Under the pieces are notes generated by a model. It was given only the letters and a program-made list of their open reading frames with translations, had not been told where the DNA came from and did no database searches. Shown here piece by piece: positions 49,901-63,300 of a stretch of 64,000 nucleotides of DNA (positions are counted from its first letter, which is position 1; each line of letters begins with the position of its first letter). Source of the DNA: Motacilla alba alba (Eukaryota; Chordata; Aves; Passeriformes; Motacillidae); contig NC_052018.1 in assembly GCF_015832195.1 (NCBI RefSeq), forward strand, positions 64,913,666-64,977,665. Reading direction: 5' to 3'. The position numbers and the translations under genes are program-made.

Positions 49901-52043
49901 AAGTTCTTGATCTATTGCACATTCTTGTACGTAGGATGATCAATAAACCCTCTTATTAATTTTGCACAATTCATTTAAAGTCTGTAAAGTAGGACTAGTC
50001 TCTTACATTAGCAGGAATAACTGCATGTCAAGTTCTTGTTAATTTTTGAACTGTTCTCATTTTGTGACCTTTGTGGTAAATAAGAGGGCTAGACTCTATT
50101 TTCTGGATTCCTGTGATTCTTAGGACGCTTGTTCAAAAATTACCACTGTTTCATGCAGACAGCTGTGTCTCTGTTTATACATGTGTTATACAGGTTCATT
50201 TTTAATAGCTGCTGGGTTCTTCATCTGCAGACTGCCTCTGATCTTACCTGCAGGTTCTTAGAATAATTCTGTTGGACTTGATAGCCACAGCCACCAAGTG
50301 TCATTGGCAATGTTAGCTATTCCTGCTTCCATCTCCAGGGCATTACAACACATGCTCCCAAACAGATCCTTGCAACATTTTATTGCTTAACTATTTTTTC
50401 TCTCTTTAGATAAGGAAAATTAAGAGATTTTCTGCTTGGTTAGTTCAGTCCAAGCAGCAAGCTCTGGGGAATTGTGCTGTGGTAGAACATTGATGGAAGG
50501 GAACGAGGGTCTACATATCTATTACTGGAGTGCAAAGCCCTTCAATTTATTCACAGTGCAGGTGGAGGTAGGTTCACTCTTAAGACTGACAGATGAGCCT
50601 TGCAAGTCTTGCCATGGTCACTTAGAGCATCATCACCCCCAGCATGAGGATGGCCTAACACAGACATCAAAAGTGACCAGGTGCCCACTCAGCTGCTCAG
50701 GTTGGTGTCTGGCATTTTAGTTCAAAGCCACTACACTGGCAGAGTGAAGAGCAGTAGCTTTGCCCTGGGGTAAAGGGGTGTGGGCACGCATTCCTGTTTG
50801 CCAGATTCTCCCATCAGGAGGAATACAGCCGCATGGTAACACTTTACACCAGCACAGCATTATTTACCAAAGTATATTGCTGACAGTGTCAAAAGACTGG
50901 GCTGTGCACTAGAACTAGAACACCTCCAGTCTGGGAACATTTTCCCTTGCGCTGGCTTTGCTGTGGTGGCAGCAACCTCTGTAAGAAAGACAGAGCAGAC
51001 AAGTAATGATTTACACTCCAGCGGCAAGGTTTGGCAGAGCCCCTACTTAATGAGAGGCCCTGAGTGCCCCAAAATGAAGGCAGCATAATGCAGAATATTG
51101 ATTTCTGGGATCTTAGAGCACTGGGCTTAAAGCATGCTAGCATTCATTGTCTGGTATATTTTTGGCTGCGTAAAACTTACCTACATGAATAGATTCTTTC
51201 TTGCTGCCAGGGAAAAGCTTGTGTCTGAAGACCATAGAAAATGTGCACACTTTTCAGAAGATGGTCCTCTTAAATGTGCAATAACAAAAAATGCCTTCCT
51301 TCCCCTAAATATTTTGAGAGAAGAATGCACTTTCCAGATTCCTTCATTTTCCTGGATTGTTCCTTCTCTTTCACCATCTGCTCAACTGTGACCTTCTTTC
51401 TGGCTTGGAAGTGCTGCAAGATCTTTCCTTCAGACCTCATCTGCCTCATTTCCAACTGCTTGCTGAAGTGGTTCATGCAATTCTTGGCAGGAGATCACTC
51501 ACTGACCATGTGACTTGACGGATTTGTGACACCCGTCTCTTGCTATTTCATCATGTGTTGCAAACTTTTTCATGTGAGAGTGGAATCCCTGTTGGGAAGT
51601 ATGGACTGCATTAATGAGCACTGTTTTGCAACTAATCCAAGTTTGATGATTGATGAACATATGTATTTTAGTTTCACTTGTCTTTACATATCTGTAATTA
51701 TTTTCTGTCACACTCCCACCTTTTGCTTTTTGTGTGCATACCAAGAAACAGATCCAGCTGGTCTAGCAGTTAGCTGCTTCTAAAAGAGGCATAGATACTG
51801 CCTTTCCTCTGCCCTGGCTGTATTGCACATTCCCACTGCTTCCCTCTTGTGTCCTTCAGTCTTTGATTGTCAAGTAATATGTAACAAAAAGCCCAATTAA
51901 TTTCATGTTACTAGGATCTAAAATTAATCTCTGATATTATCTCATAAGAATTTCTCTGTGAAGAAATGAGGAATTGGAGACATTTTTTTACATGTTTTGA
52001 GCTCCCTGACATAGGCAATATAGATCCACTCTTTTTATTCATC

Positions 52044-52255
52044 ATAGAATGGCAAAGGCCAGAAGGCCCTTTTGAGGGTTATCTAGTCCACCTCCTAGCT
52101 CAGAGGAAGGTCAGCTTGAGTCAGGTTTTGCATATTTTTGAGGATAAAAACACCACAGCCTCTCTGAACTACCCATGCCAGTGTTTGAACACCCTCACAG
52201 TAAGAAAAATGTTTTTTCTTAGTATCTTAAAACAAGAGTTCTCTGCAGGTTAGAC
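52044..52255 (-). mobile_element. CR1 LINE, 3' end fragment
   Basis: The plus strand shows ATCATAGAATGGCAAAGGCC, GGGTTATCTAGTCCACCTCC, ACACCACAGCCTCTCTGAAC, CATGCCAGTGTTTGAACACC and CCTCACAGTAAGAAAAATG, the minus-strand CR1 3' region. About 210 bases remain. Confidence 0.88.
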
Positions 52256-53334
52256 TACTGTAAGCTGATCTGAGTTTTCCTTCAAAATGGTCTGGTAGCT
52301 GTAGTGCACACCAACGACATCCATCTACTGAGTTGAGGGGAAGTAATGCAAGTGAAAGCACTCACCTTCATCCAGTACTGTGGCTAATGACTCCTCATCC
52401 TAGATCCAGAGGCTGTCTCTGAATAAGAACTTGGAAGCATCAATATAATTTAGAAATCTGATTTAAGCAAGGCTTTCCAAATCCTTTAGTTGCTAGATCC
52501 AGAATATAAATAATTTATGTATTTAGTCACTGTGACTTCAATCTTTTATCATAATATGTTGGATTTTTTATTTGTTTGCAGTATTCTTTGCTGTAAGAAT
52601 AACATTTTTTTTTGTAAATATGGTTTTAATGTTTATGTAGCAAGCCTTATAGCCATTGTTTCCTCAGTTCCTATTTTGATGGCATTATGACAGCGCAGGC
52701 TGTATCTGTGCCACTTAACAAATCCTATAGTGTTCTGTGACTGAAAACAGACTGAGACATGCCCAACCTGTTGTGCTGTATTCATTTGGGTGACCTGCCC
52801 CAGAAGCTATTTGACACATCACTAAAGAAGGAATACTGAAAGCAACTGGATCCAGTGTTTGTGATGTCTCTACATGCTCAATGTCTCTGAACAAAGTATA
52901 TTTCTACAAAAAAGAATTACTGAGTAGAATAATAATTGGTGTGAATGCATAAGTTAGATTTCTTTAAGAGAAGGAAGTAGTTAATTCCTTCCAATGAGCA
53001 GTATAGAGAGACATCATGGAGGAGATAAGGTTTCTGCTCTGTATGAGGTTGTTGTTAGGGAGGGAGGTCAGCCATCAACACAAGAAAAAGGACCTGTATG
53101 CCAAAGGAGGTAGTGTGACTGTGTCCAGCTGAAATATTGACAAACTTGAGCATGTTATGAAGTACATGAGTATATGAGATAAGAATGGGGTGGGATTGGG
53201 AACTGTCATTAAAATGCTGTAAAACCAGAAGTTGTGGTTACAGATTCTTTTTCTATGCCTGTTTCTGTTGCTTTTCTTGTCAAGTTGTCTCCAAGAGGGG
53301 TTTAGGCAGAGTTTGAGTGCTCCTGTTTTAGATT

Positions 53335-53580
53335 GAGATCTAAAATTGAGAATTTGTCAGGAGATCTCCAAGAGCATGGTGGTACCCAGAGCCCCCAAAT
53401 GGATCCTCTGGGGGTCCTTTATATCCAGAGTTAAAGGCTATGCCTCATATTCACCTGGAAGTTCTTAGGAAACTTTCCTCCATAGCCAGGAATGGGCCTG
53501 GATTGTAATGTTAACTATCTCAGAATGTTTTATATTTTTAACAAAAAATATCATACCAAGGTAGTCTTAACTGTCCAGCT
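53335..53580 (-). mobile_element. Possible minus-strand LTR fragment
   Basis: On the minus strand a TATA-like GGATATAAAG (53417-53426) is followed by an imperfect hairpin (CCCCCAGAGG ... CATTTGGGGG), as at the start of an LTR R region. It abuts the plus-strand LTR at about 53.6 kb. Weakly supported; it may be unique sequence. Confidence 0.3.
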
Positions 53581-53582
53581 GG

Positions 53583-54347
53583 TGTCACCACGACATTTTA
53601 ATGGAAATCCTTTTGTCAGGATTTTCTTCTCCTGAGAAGCTGAGAGGGCCTCAGGAACAAATGTAAACAAATTACTATCTGCTGCTGTGGAATGCGACAG
53701 GTGCTTCCTTGATTGGTCCATGTTGGATGTTTCTACTTAATAACCAATCAAGGACGCAGCTTGTTCAGACTCTCTGAGAGTCACAAGACTTTGACATACA
53801 TTCCTTTCTATTCCTGTCTCACCTTCTGATGTGTGGGGATACAATAGAATGGAGATGGTATATAAAGTAATCTTACCCCTAAGGAGTTGCAGCTGGGCTA
53901 ATTATCAAAATGAGGAGAAGGCCTAACCTTAACAAGCCACAGCTGTAACTGGCCTAACTTCAACAAGCCACAGCTGTAACTAGTAAGAACAATAGGAGCT
54001 ATAAAAGAGTGGGTTGGCTCGTCAAGAGGAGCCATGCCTTAAAGCAGGAAGGGAACTGGAGTCAGTCGGTTACCTGGTGAGAGAGGAAGGATGTGCTCAG
54101 AGGAGCTGCTCACCAGAAAACACCGAATAGGTATGAAACTTTTGCTAAGAAAGAGATGAGAGCATAAAATTCTTGTTAAATATATGCATATATGATGAGA
54201 CTGATGCATCTTTCTCTCTGTGGTTTTAGTATAGCTTTTAGTGTGGCATTTTAAATATATATCATAAGATAATAAACCAGCCTTCTGAAACATGGAGTCA
54301 AGATTTCTCCATCTCTCACCCTTGTCCTGGCTGCCCTGAAGACCACA
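53583..54347 (+). mobile_element. Solo LTR of an endogenous retrovirus
   Basis: About 735-765 bases; the start is either the TGTCACC at 53583 or the TGTCAGG at 53614, and the end is near CCACA at 54347. U3 carries two CCAAT boxes as an 11-base inverted repeat (53707-53717 and 53743-53753), a 31-base tandem duplication (53920-53981) and a TATA box TATAAAAG at 54000-54007. AATAAA for poly(A) is at 54271-54276. There is no internal viral region on either side, so this is a solo LTR left by recombination. No matching target-site duplication could be seen, so the exact ends are uncertain. Good preservation of promoter parts suggests a fairly recent insertion. Confidence 0.75.
53920..53981 (+). repeat. 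31-bp tandem duplication in LTR U3
   Basis: Two adjacent 31-base copies (53920-53950 and 53951-53981), each containing AACAAGCCACAGCTGTAACT, with two mismatches. They contain the E-box CAGCTG and lie immediately upstream of the LTR TATA box, a usual place for duplicated enhancer elements in LTRs. Confidence 0.9.
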
Positions 54348-57300
54348 ACCTGGGATGTGTTGTTTGCATTGTACTTCGTTTCCTTTTATGTGCTGTTTGT
54401 TTTTAATAGACTTGGCACGACTGCTTCCCAGGCAGTAAATATGCTCTGGCATAATTAAAGCACTTCCATAGCCTTTGCAGGCAAAACCTCAGAGGTGGTA
54501 TCTCTGGAGGGAGATGTTGGAACTGCCCCAGAAGTTGCCGACTGCTCTTTATCTGTTAACCAGTACCTGAGCTGCTGTCTTTTTGAATCATCACCCCAGA
54601 CTACATCTGTATTTATAGTGACCCCCTCTGATCCATAGGTCATTACTTGGGCAATTGTAAAAACTGATCTATAAAAAAATGCTGTTTTTTTAAATCTTAT
54701 TTTTTAGTGCATTAGATATGTTCAGCCAGAAAAAGAAAAAAGGAGCCAGAGAAAGCAACTTAACTTGGGGTGACTTGGGTTTTATCCATGTGAAAAATCC
54801 ATGTAAGGCCGTATAACTTAGTTCTTAACAAGGTAATTTCCCTCAGCAAGGTAATATGGGATACACTTCTGAGGATATAACCAATTAGTTCTGCTGCTGC
54901 AGTCAATGTTTATGGACATAAATTCATGGATCTTGATCTTGTTGCTGCCACTGTGTAAGCAGACTGTTTATCACTTTTTGTTTGGACAGGCCTGGAAGCC
55001 TGCTTGAATAATTAAAGTTGTAGCATCTGCATAATAGTTATATACTTAAAATTACTGTGCCTTGGCATCATGTTCTTCTATTGATCTTTAAACCAGCACA
55101 AAATGAGATTGAAAATACAAGCCATTCAGGCAAAAATTCCATTAAGTGTAGTAAAGAGTACAGGGTACTATGAGGCTTCTAGTGCAAGGGCAGGACTAGA
55201 ACATTTTTCCTATCTCACAGGAAAGTTGTAAGAGCCATCTTAATATTATGTGATGGAAAAGGACATGAATCTATATGGATAAAGTGAATTTTTGCATAAG
55301 TAAGTAGCTTCTGCAGAAGAAGAGATGTTGTAGGTTGTAAACTCTTTGAAAGGCCCTTCTCCCATGCCATCAAGTAATTTAAACCACAGACTATTCTTTG
55401 GGGAATATTAGGGCTGCAAAAACTATCCTGGTCATAACTTTATGTGAATGATTAATTAACTCATGACTGTTTGGAAAATAAAGGCACAGTTTGCATTAAC
55501 AGGGTTGAACTGGATGATTTCTTCTTGGACTGGGTCTGTGTAAGTGACATCACAGCACTTTCCACTTGTTCTTGTACCATGCTGTGTACACCTAGGAATT
55601 GCAGCAGGGAGTTGAATTCCATGGGTACAGTGTGGGGAAAATGCCCTCCCAGGGCTAAATGGGGATTGGTGCAGGCTGTGTGAGGGTGGGAAAGGTCAGG
55701 CTCTGAGTGAGCAAACAAATCTGTGTTCACCACTTCTGAGAAGGAATCCTTCTCTTCCCTTTTGTTTACTTTGAGTTTCAAAGGCTTGTGGATAACTTGT
55801 AGTAAACACCCATTTTAGTCTATAGGTACAGAGACAGCTTTAGGAAATAATCAAGTGGCTTACTGTCAGCAATTTGTAGGGGGAAGAGAAATGTTCTGAA
55901 GGTTTTATTCTGATTCTTGTTATTCTTTATTTTAGTTACTGTTAATAAACTTTTCTTTATACCCTTTTAAAGTTTTGAGCCTGCTTTGCCTTTCTCCTAA
56001 TCCTATCTCACAACAGGAAAGGAGTAAATAATTCTAGAGGGTACATGGACATTTGGCCAGAACTGAAGCCACCACACCTACCTTCTTCACAGGTGCAACC
56101 AATTGCTAAATAAGAAGCAGGGCAGAGGTAAGGAGAGGGCAAAATTGAGCAGGGGTAGGTGGGTGAGTCTGGACCTCTGGGTGATGTGACTGCGTGCTTC
56201 AGCAGGTACATCTCTATGATTCAATTACTGAATTTTCCTCTTGTTCTTTTAGGTTGCAGAAGCTTAGTTCTGTCAGGGACTTGCATCAGGAGATAAATGT
56301 CATGGTTTAGGTACCATGTCTGGGAAGAATATTTGAGGCAGGGTGGTGGGATAGTTACAATTAAAACCCTAGCAGGCTTTGTATTTGTTCTTTGTATGAC
56401 CCTGTGCTCACCAAGGTTTGTGGGACAATTCACCATTTAAATAGTGTTTCCATTGACATGGCTTGCAGTCATTTTTTGTCATGTTGATGCTCTCTTTTTT
56501 TTTTTTCCCTGGCTGGTGGAAGCCCACAGGGGCAGTAAGCAAACAGACAGGAATTTAAAGAAGCTTCTGACAGTCCAGCAGTTTCCCAGTCAGTTTGGAC
56601 AGTCCCAAAAACAGGATAGGAGGGAATGGACAGGCAAAACCAGAGAGGAGTCTGGTCATGAGCAGAAAGCAGTGTCTAGCTTCCAGCCTTATTGAGCTGA
56701 TTATTCCTGGGTTACTTCGTGAGAGGAAGGAGCAGAGGGTGAGATGGTAATCACCTGTGATTTAAGGTGTCGGGGTCTGAAGGCTGCCTCTATGTGAAAA
56801 CTGTTGACACAAAGTCTGGGAATCATGCAGAGCTTCAGGCATGTCCCACCTTACATGGAGCCAGAGAGCAGCCCTAAAAGTGGAACTATTTATGGGAGGT
56901 TGTCTGTTTTCTCTTGTGACTTGTGGATGTGGTTTCTTGTTCACCTAGGCTCTGAGTCCTATCAGTTGGCACTTAAATATGACTTTCCCAGATTTTCAAA
57001 TCTGCTGTTTTCCCAGAGGAACGTCTGTTCCTGGCATGTAGCCCTCCTTTTATCATACTGAAGATTACCCCACTCACTGAGTGTTGCTAGCTTCTGGTAG
57101 ATGACCAGCAGCCTAAATATTGCCAGCTACCAGACCCCTCCTCTCTGCCCTCAGATGGAGGGGTTTACTTGATCCTGCCCAAATGATGCCCCATGCCTTG
57201 AGTTTCTTCAGCACAGCCCTGGCCATGATCCTGAAATACCTTGCCAAGGAGAGAGCGATAGAGGTTTACCTTCCTTGCAATCTGAGTCGGGACCACCTGG

Positions 57301-60300
57301 GAATCACAGAAGAAGTGCTTGCAGGAGGGGTGGTGGTGTGGTATCTGACTCTTCCATGTATCCAGTCCTTGTGTGTCTAATTGTCACAGACAATGCCTAA
57401 GTTTATGTGCCAAAACTGTCAAAATCATGTGATGTTTTTGCATAAACTCTCCAACTTAGCTAAATACTGTATTGCTGAGATAGTTTCTCAAAAAAATCTA
57501 AAGGATTAGACAAAATAATATCCATAGGTGACATTTTAAATAGAGACACAGCACTGCGTTTAACCTCCTAGTTACTGATAAAGGTTCTATAAAACACAAC
57601 TTTATTGCATTTTTTTTAAAATAGTTTGCCATCTTTGGTGGAAAACTTGATTCTGTATGATTCTGGTCTCAAACCAAGTCTCACCCTTGCTTTATTTGTT
57701 GAGTCATTCAGAACTGCAGTACATTTATACTTTGCTTAATGCTTGTGTGCCATGGCTAGTGACTGCTAATTTAGCTGTTCTTAAGTTCTTGTACTGGTGT
57801 TTCAGGTCAGAGAGAACAAAGGTCTGGTATTTTAAGGGATTTGGTGCTTCTAGATAAAATCATTTTGCATTCCATGCATGCTCAGTCTCTAAAGATAAGT
57901 AGGGAGGAATACTGGAAAACCCTGGTATCTCAATGGAACTGATAGTCAGAATATAACTTAACCTTGCATGGTGGTAGTTTGCATTCATCAACATACCTTT
58001 GTTTTTGTTTTCTACTTTTTATAAAACCTTTTGCACTTCTTTTTAGTACTCATATGAACATTTGATTACTGCCACTGTGAAGATTTTATCATTGGAACAA
58101 TTGTTTCCTGAGCACTTCATTTCTTCAGGTAGTCCCATCAATGATTATAGTTTTGGGGACTTTAAAACTGAAGTTACTTTAACATACAGTAATGCTACTT
58201 GATAGTTTCCTCTGGGAGCCCAGCCACTGTTTTAGCTAAAACACAGTGGTTGTATGAAGAATGCTGTTCTTATGGCTCAAACACTTGTAATGCCATCCCA
58301 CCCAAACTAACCTCAGCATGAGGGTGACTTTTAATCCATGAATGAGATAAGCAATGGAACTATTTGTTACTGTCCCTCATATGTGAAGATAGTTCTTTCA
58401 ACCAAGTTAGTATTTAACTGTCTTTATTTTAGTGCTAACAAAAATAAAAGAATGTAATTATAAAAGAGACAGGTGTTTCAGTCTGTTGTATAAAAGAAAG
58501 GGCTCTGAGCAGCTGGTATAGAGTTCTGTTGGTGAAACTGAATTAAATACAGGGTATGAAATGGTACCTTTTTCTAAGTGAAGGAGAACATTGGCTGACA
58601 TTAGGTGAAAACTGTTAATGGCAATTTAGCTAAAATGAAATCTTAGTGCTGCAGTTCTTTCTGGCTGCACTGTATTTTTTTTGCAAGAAACCATCCCAGG
58701 AATTCATCCTAGCATGATAGCAGGACTGATTTTAAAAAATATTAATTTCATCACGCATGTGCATGGATCATAAAATTCCAAAGTATCCCAAATTATCCCA
58801 TTCTGCTAATGCAGATTTTTTTTTTTTTATTTGATGAGAATCTTTGGATAATTTCTTCCATGATGCTTTTTTACCTCATTTCCATACTGCTGCTGCTAGC
58901 ATTTTGTACCAGATGCTCTTCTGTCATTAAAGCAGCTGCTTCCTGATTATTTTGTGCATGGAAACTTGTCTACTATGTGTATCAGGTGACCCAATAAAAT
59001 GTTTCAAGTCTTGCTCCTTTTCTACCATGAGACCATCCCAATTAAAAATACCTTGCTATGCTCCGTGCTTCCAATACTCCATTATTGTTTTAGCTTGAAT
59101 ACGGTCCTGTCTTTATATATATCTGATGTGGTTGGTGAAGATGGGTGACACGGATTCAGTGCTATCTTTCTTACTTGATATCTCCACCTCTTGAGGAGTC
59201 TGACTGCAGGTATTTTTCTATAGAAAATCTATAAAAGTAGGGTCTGATAATACTACCTTGAGTGGCTGGACCCATTGCCTACATGTACATAAGCAGAGAG
59301 AGAGAAGGCCTGTGCCAGATGATGGGAATAATAGGCATCTGCCTTCTCTCTGTAATTTGAGGGAAACCAGTACATGATAGCTAAGATAAATGTGAGCTTG
59401 TTGTCAGCTGATAATATTGCTGTTTCTCTCCCTTGTATACAGCAGCAACCAGATGGATGGAGGCAATGGCCTTTCTCCCTGTTTGCAAGGGAACTTTGCT
59501 CAGTCCTGGACCACCTAGGTGTTTGACAGATCTGAAGCTTCAGGTGGAGTTTTGCTGCCTCAGGAACTTACATGTATCTCATCAGTCCTATATGTAATAC
59601 CTTCTTGGGTGGCTAAATAGGATTAAATACCAATGTGTATATTACTAAATCCTTTTCCTGTGTCTGAAAACAATCTGCTCAGATGAACAGTTTGAGGTCA
59701 CCACTAGTGTTACCTGGATCCATACACACATCTGCTTTGGGCCCTCATTCTCATCATACTTCTGTGGTGCAGTTTGTGCTGGAGTATATATGTATGGTGG
59801 TGGCCAGAAGGGGCAATGTGTGTTTACTTTCTCTACCTTGGCATCACTCTCCCACTGCTCCCCTCAGTGCTGGAGCAGCTTACTTTGGAGTCAGCTGAAC
59901 AGCAGTGCTGGAGATGCAGACCTGGTGAAAACATGGAACTCAGAAGGGGAAGTCTGCCTTCTGGCCCAGCCTTATCACCGAGCTTCCTAGTTAGGTACCC
60001 ACTTGGCCCTGCAAGTTGTCCTGTCTTTGGCTCTACAAATCCAAAGTAATTGAGCTGTTTAGGAAAAAACTAGATCATAAAGGTGTGAAAGGCAGATATA
60101 ATCTGAAGATAAATCCTGCACAGTTAATGGAGCTGGGGCTGTGGAGTTAATTTCCAGGGAAGATTAAATGAATCAGAAAGCAGACCCTTTTGAGCATGCA
60201 TTGCAAGATACATTCTTTGACAGAATTCTTCCCCTAGAGGCCCCTGGCAATCTGCAGACCTTCCCAGACTAAACCTAAGAGCCTTCCTGTAAATAAAGAA

Positions 60301-63300
60301 GGGACAAGCTCTGGAGGCAATCTGGATCTCTGTGAAAAGCCTCTTTGTTCCAGTCTGTGAGGGCTGGAAAATTCTTAGGCAGCAGAACTATGGATGCCGA
60401 CAGGAATAACTCCTCCTGCTGGTTTGGCTCTCTGATGGGAGTGGCTGGCTCTGCTGGTGGATTTGGGACCCCCATCCCTGCAGCCCAGGGAGACTGGCGA
60501 AAGTAATGGGGGGTCTGGCAAATGTAAAACCTTAGGTAGTGGTTGGGGCTTGCTCTCCCTGACTGCTTTCTGCCTCTCCTGGTGCGGGAAGGTGGATAGT
60601 ATCCAGCTGAAACAGTTGATGGAAAATTCCTGCTAAGGAAGAAAAACTAGAGGCTTAAATCTAATACAAACTGTAGTGATGGGCTGGGGCCAAGCCTAGG
60701 AAGACCGGGGCATGGGCTGGTGCCATCCCCCTGTGCCTGTTGGTTGTGAGGGATGCTAGGGTGCTTCTGCTGCTGTCAGGATAGGGGATGGTGAGTCAGG
60801 GATCTGCACTGCTTTCTCTGCTTCTTCCTTTCTCTCTGCAGCAGGTGAAGCTCATGAAAATGTCATAGCTCAGCAACCAAACTGGCCATGGTTCCCGTTT
60901 GGACAGGACGCCCTGTGAGGAGAATGTATAGAGCATCTGAATTACTTCACCACCCATGGAAATACTCTACAAATAAAGTTGTATGGTTTAGTTATAAATT
61001 TAATGCTGGCAGGGTTAATCTTGAAGTGTATAGGGGAGAACATCCAAAAATTAATATTACATTAATGATTAATGACAGATTTGGCCAAATTTGAAAGTGT
61101 ATCCTAAAGTTGAAAATTAGTCCTGGGATAAACAGAATTTCTGACCAGTCCTAGGACTTGTAGACTTCCTCAGGCATTGCTGAAAAGGTTTTGTTTTTCT
61201 TCATTTTTCATATTTGAATTTGGTAACATTTCTTTCCTGTTGCTAGTGTTCCTGTTCCTCTGTTTATTGGTTACTATTCTAAAAAAAAAAATCTAGGCTT
61301 TGGCTTTTGAGGGGAAAGGATCTGGAGCAGGAAAACAGAGGAAGGCCCATTGGAAGATGTGTAGAATTTCATAATATTGTAAATGAGGCCAGTCACCATT
61401 TAAAAAATGGCTATTCAAGTATTTATTTCTGACAGAAGTGGAGGAGTCCGAGGAAACCCTTACCTGCTTTTATTCTAAGGGTCAGGATGTTCTCCCTGTT
61501 GTGTTTTCCCCTCTCCTGAATATTTTGTCTTCGGCAGGTGTCAGTGGAGGGTTTCATAACACATTGGTTCACTCTTGTGCCCTGAGATCTTGGTGCAGCT
61601 TTGCACTGTGCATCTTTATAAATAAATCATCACCTTTCACAAATGAATCACCTATTATTTGAGATGGGAAGTATATTTTAATGGCATTTTGTTAATGCCA
61701 TTTCCATTTCCTTTTGGGAAGGGAAACGGAATCTTGCGATTTCAGTGGGGACCAATTGGGCTATCTTTGGTCCATGTTCCTGCACTTGATGCCATCCCAT
61801 GCCTTTTGATGGCTTTCACTTAGGTGATTAAATATTTTTCTTTTTTTTTTTTTCTTTTTTTCTCTTCAGTATCCATGCATTGTCTCTCACATCCTCCCAT
61901 CAAAGTTGTGTCTTCCTCCTTGATTTTTCTCTAGATTTTGCCCCATCTGTGAGCTTAGTTTTGCCATGTTTTGGCCCTTTGCACTGCACCTCATTTCCTC
62001 CCAGACCATTTTCTGGTAGGCACTCAATGTCCCAATTTTCTGGGATTTTTGCATTTTTTTCAGCTGCATTTCATTTGATCTTATCTCCTTTCCAGAGGCT
62101 TTGGACACCTTTCTTTTCTGGTTCGCAAGATTGCATTTCCCTTCCCAAATAAATTGTGATTTTTAAATGTTTGGTTTTTATTTTTGACCTGCTTTAATTT
62201 GAATTTATGTCCCAGGAGGTATAAAGAAAAGAGAATACAAAAGCCTCACAGAGCTGCAGCTGTAAAAGAGACCCACGTTATTGCTGCTATTATTATTCAT
62301 GACTTGTGGTGTAACTCGAGGACGGAGGAGTCATATTCTTTAGCAGCTTGGGTCTGGGCATTGCTGAAACATAGGACTGAAATGGCCCAAAGCTTTTTCC
62401 TGGGGAGAAATAACAAGTGGAGCTATGTAGTGGAGCACAAGGAAACAGCAAAATATCAGGATGTGAAGAGGTGTTTGTGTGCTCAGAACTCACCTGGTCT
62501 TCTACTGTACCAGCTGGACATCTCAAAGCTGTTCCTGCTCCCTGCAGATCTTACCACAAACACTCCTGGAGGCCAGGCAGTCTCACTTGCAGCACATCTA
62601 CCTCAATATTGGTCAGTGTGGTGGGCTGCAGGCGTCTTGTACATCCCTCTCAGAGCCTGCTGTAATACGTGTATGATATTTTAAGAGTTCTCTCTGTTGT
62701 ATTAAGAACATCTAATTGCGGCTTTGCTGATCCTTTTTGGAAAAGATCATTTTTGGCTCTTCTCTGAGCTCTTTGGGCTCAGCATTACATTGGGAGGCAT
62801 CCAGGGTTTTGCTTTACTCTCCTTTTGGGAGTGGGACCTCCAGGAGCAGTCCTACCTCATTCCATGCTCAGAATAGCAAAGCTCTTTCTGTGGAAAAGTA
62901 AACTTCATGGTTCCTGAAGAAATAAATGCTACTGAATAGTGCTAAATGGGCTTTAGTGTCATGCATATGACACACTTAAAAAAAAAAAAAAAAGCTTCAA
63001 GGGTTGTTTAAGAACAAGTTAGTAAATGTAACAGATGAAATAGGAGTAAAAGTGTTTCTCCCGGACTCTACCACACCCTTGGCTGAGGGCAGGTTGAGAG
63101 GTAGGACTGGATGTACTGAGATGGCAGAAATGCACTGAGGTGCAGGACACAGGGGTGTCTGGGACTGCAGGGTCCCTGGCTCAAATATCTATGTGCTCAT
63201 TGAATCTCACCCTGAGACACCAAGGAACATGTCTTGGGGAGTTAAGCACACACAAATGCTTTAAGCAAATAGCAGTGAAGGGAGGGGATGCAGGGCTTTT

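Noticed and set aside
55500..55525. Short CR1-like phrase on the plus strand (GGGTTGAACTGGATGAT)
   Set aside because: Too short and without flanking CR1 sequence to count as an element.
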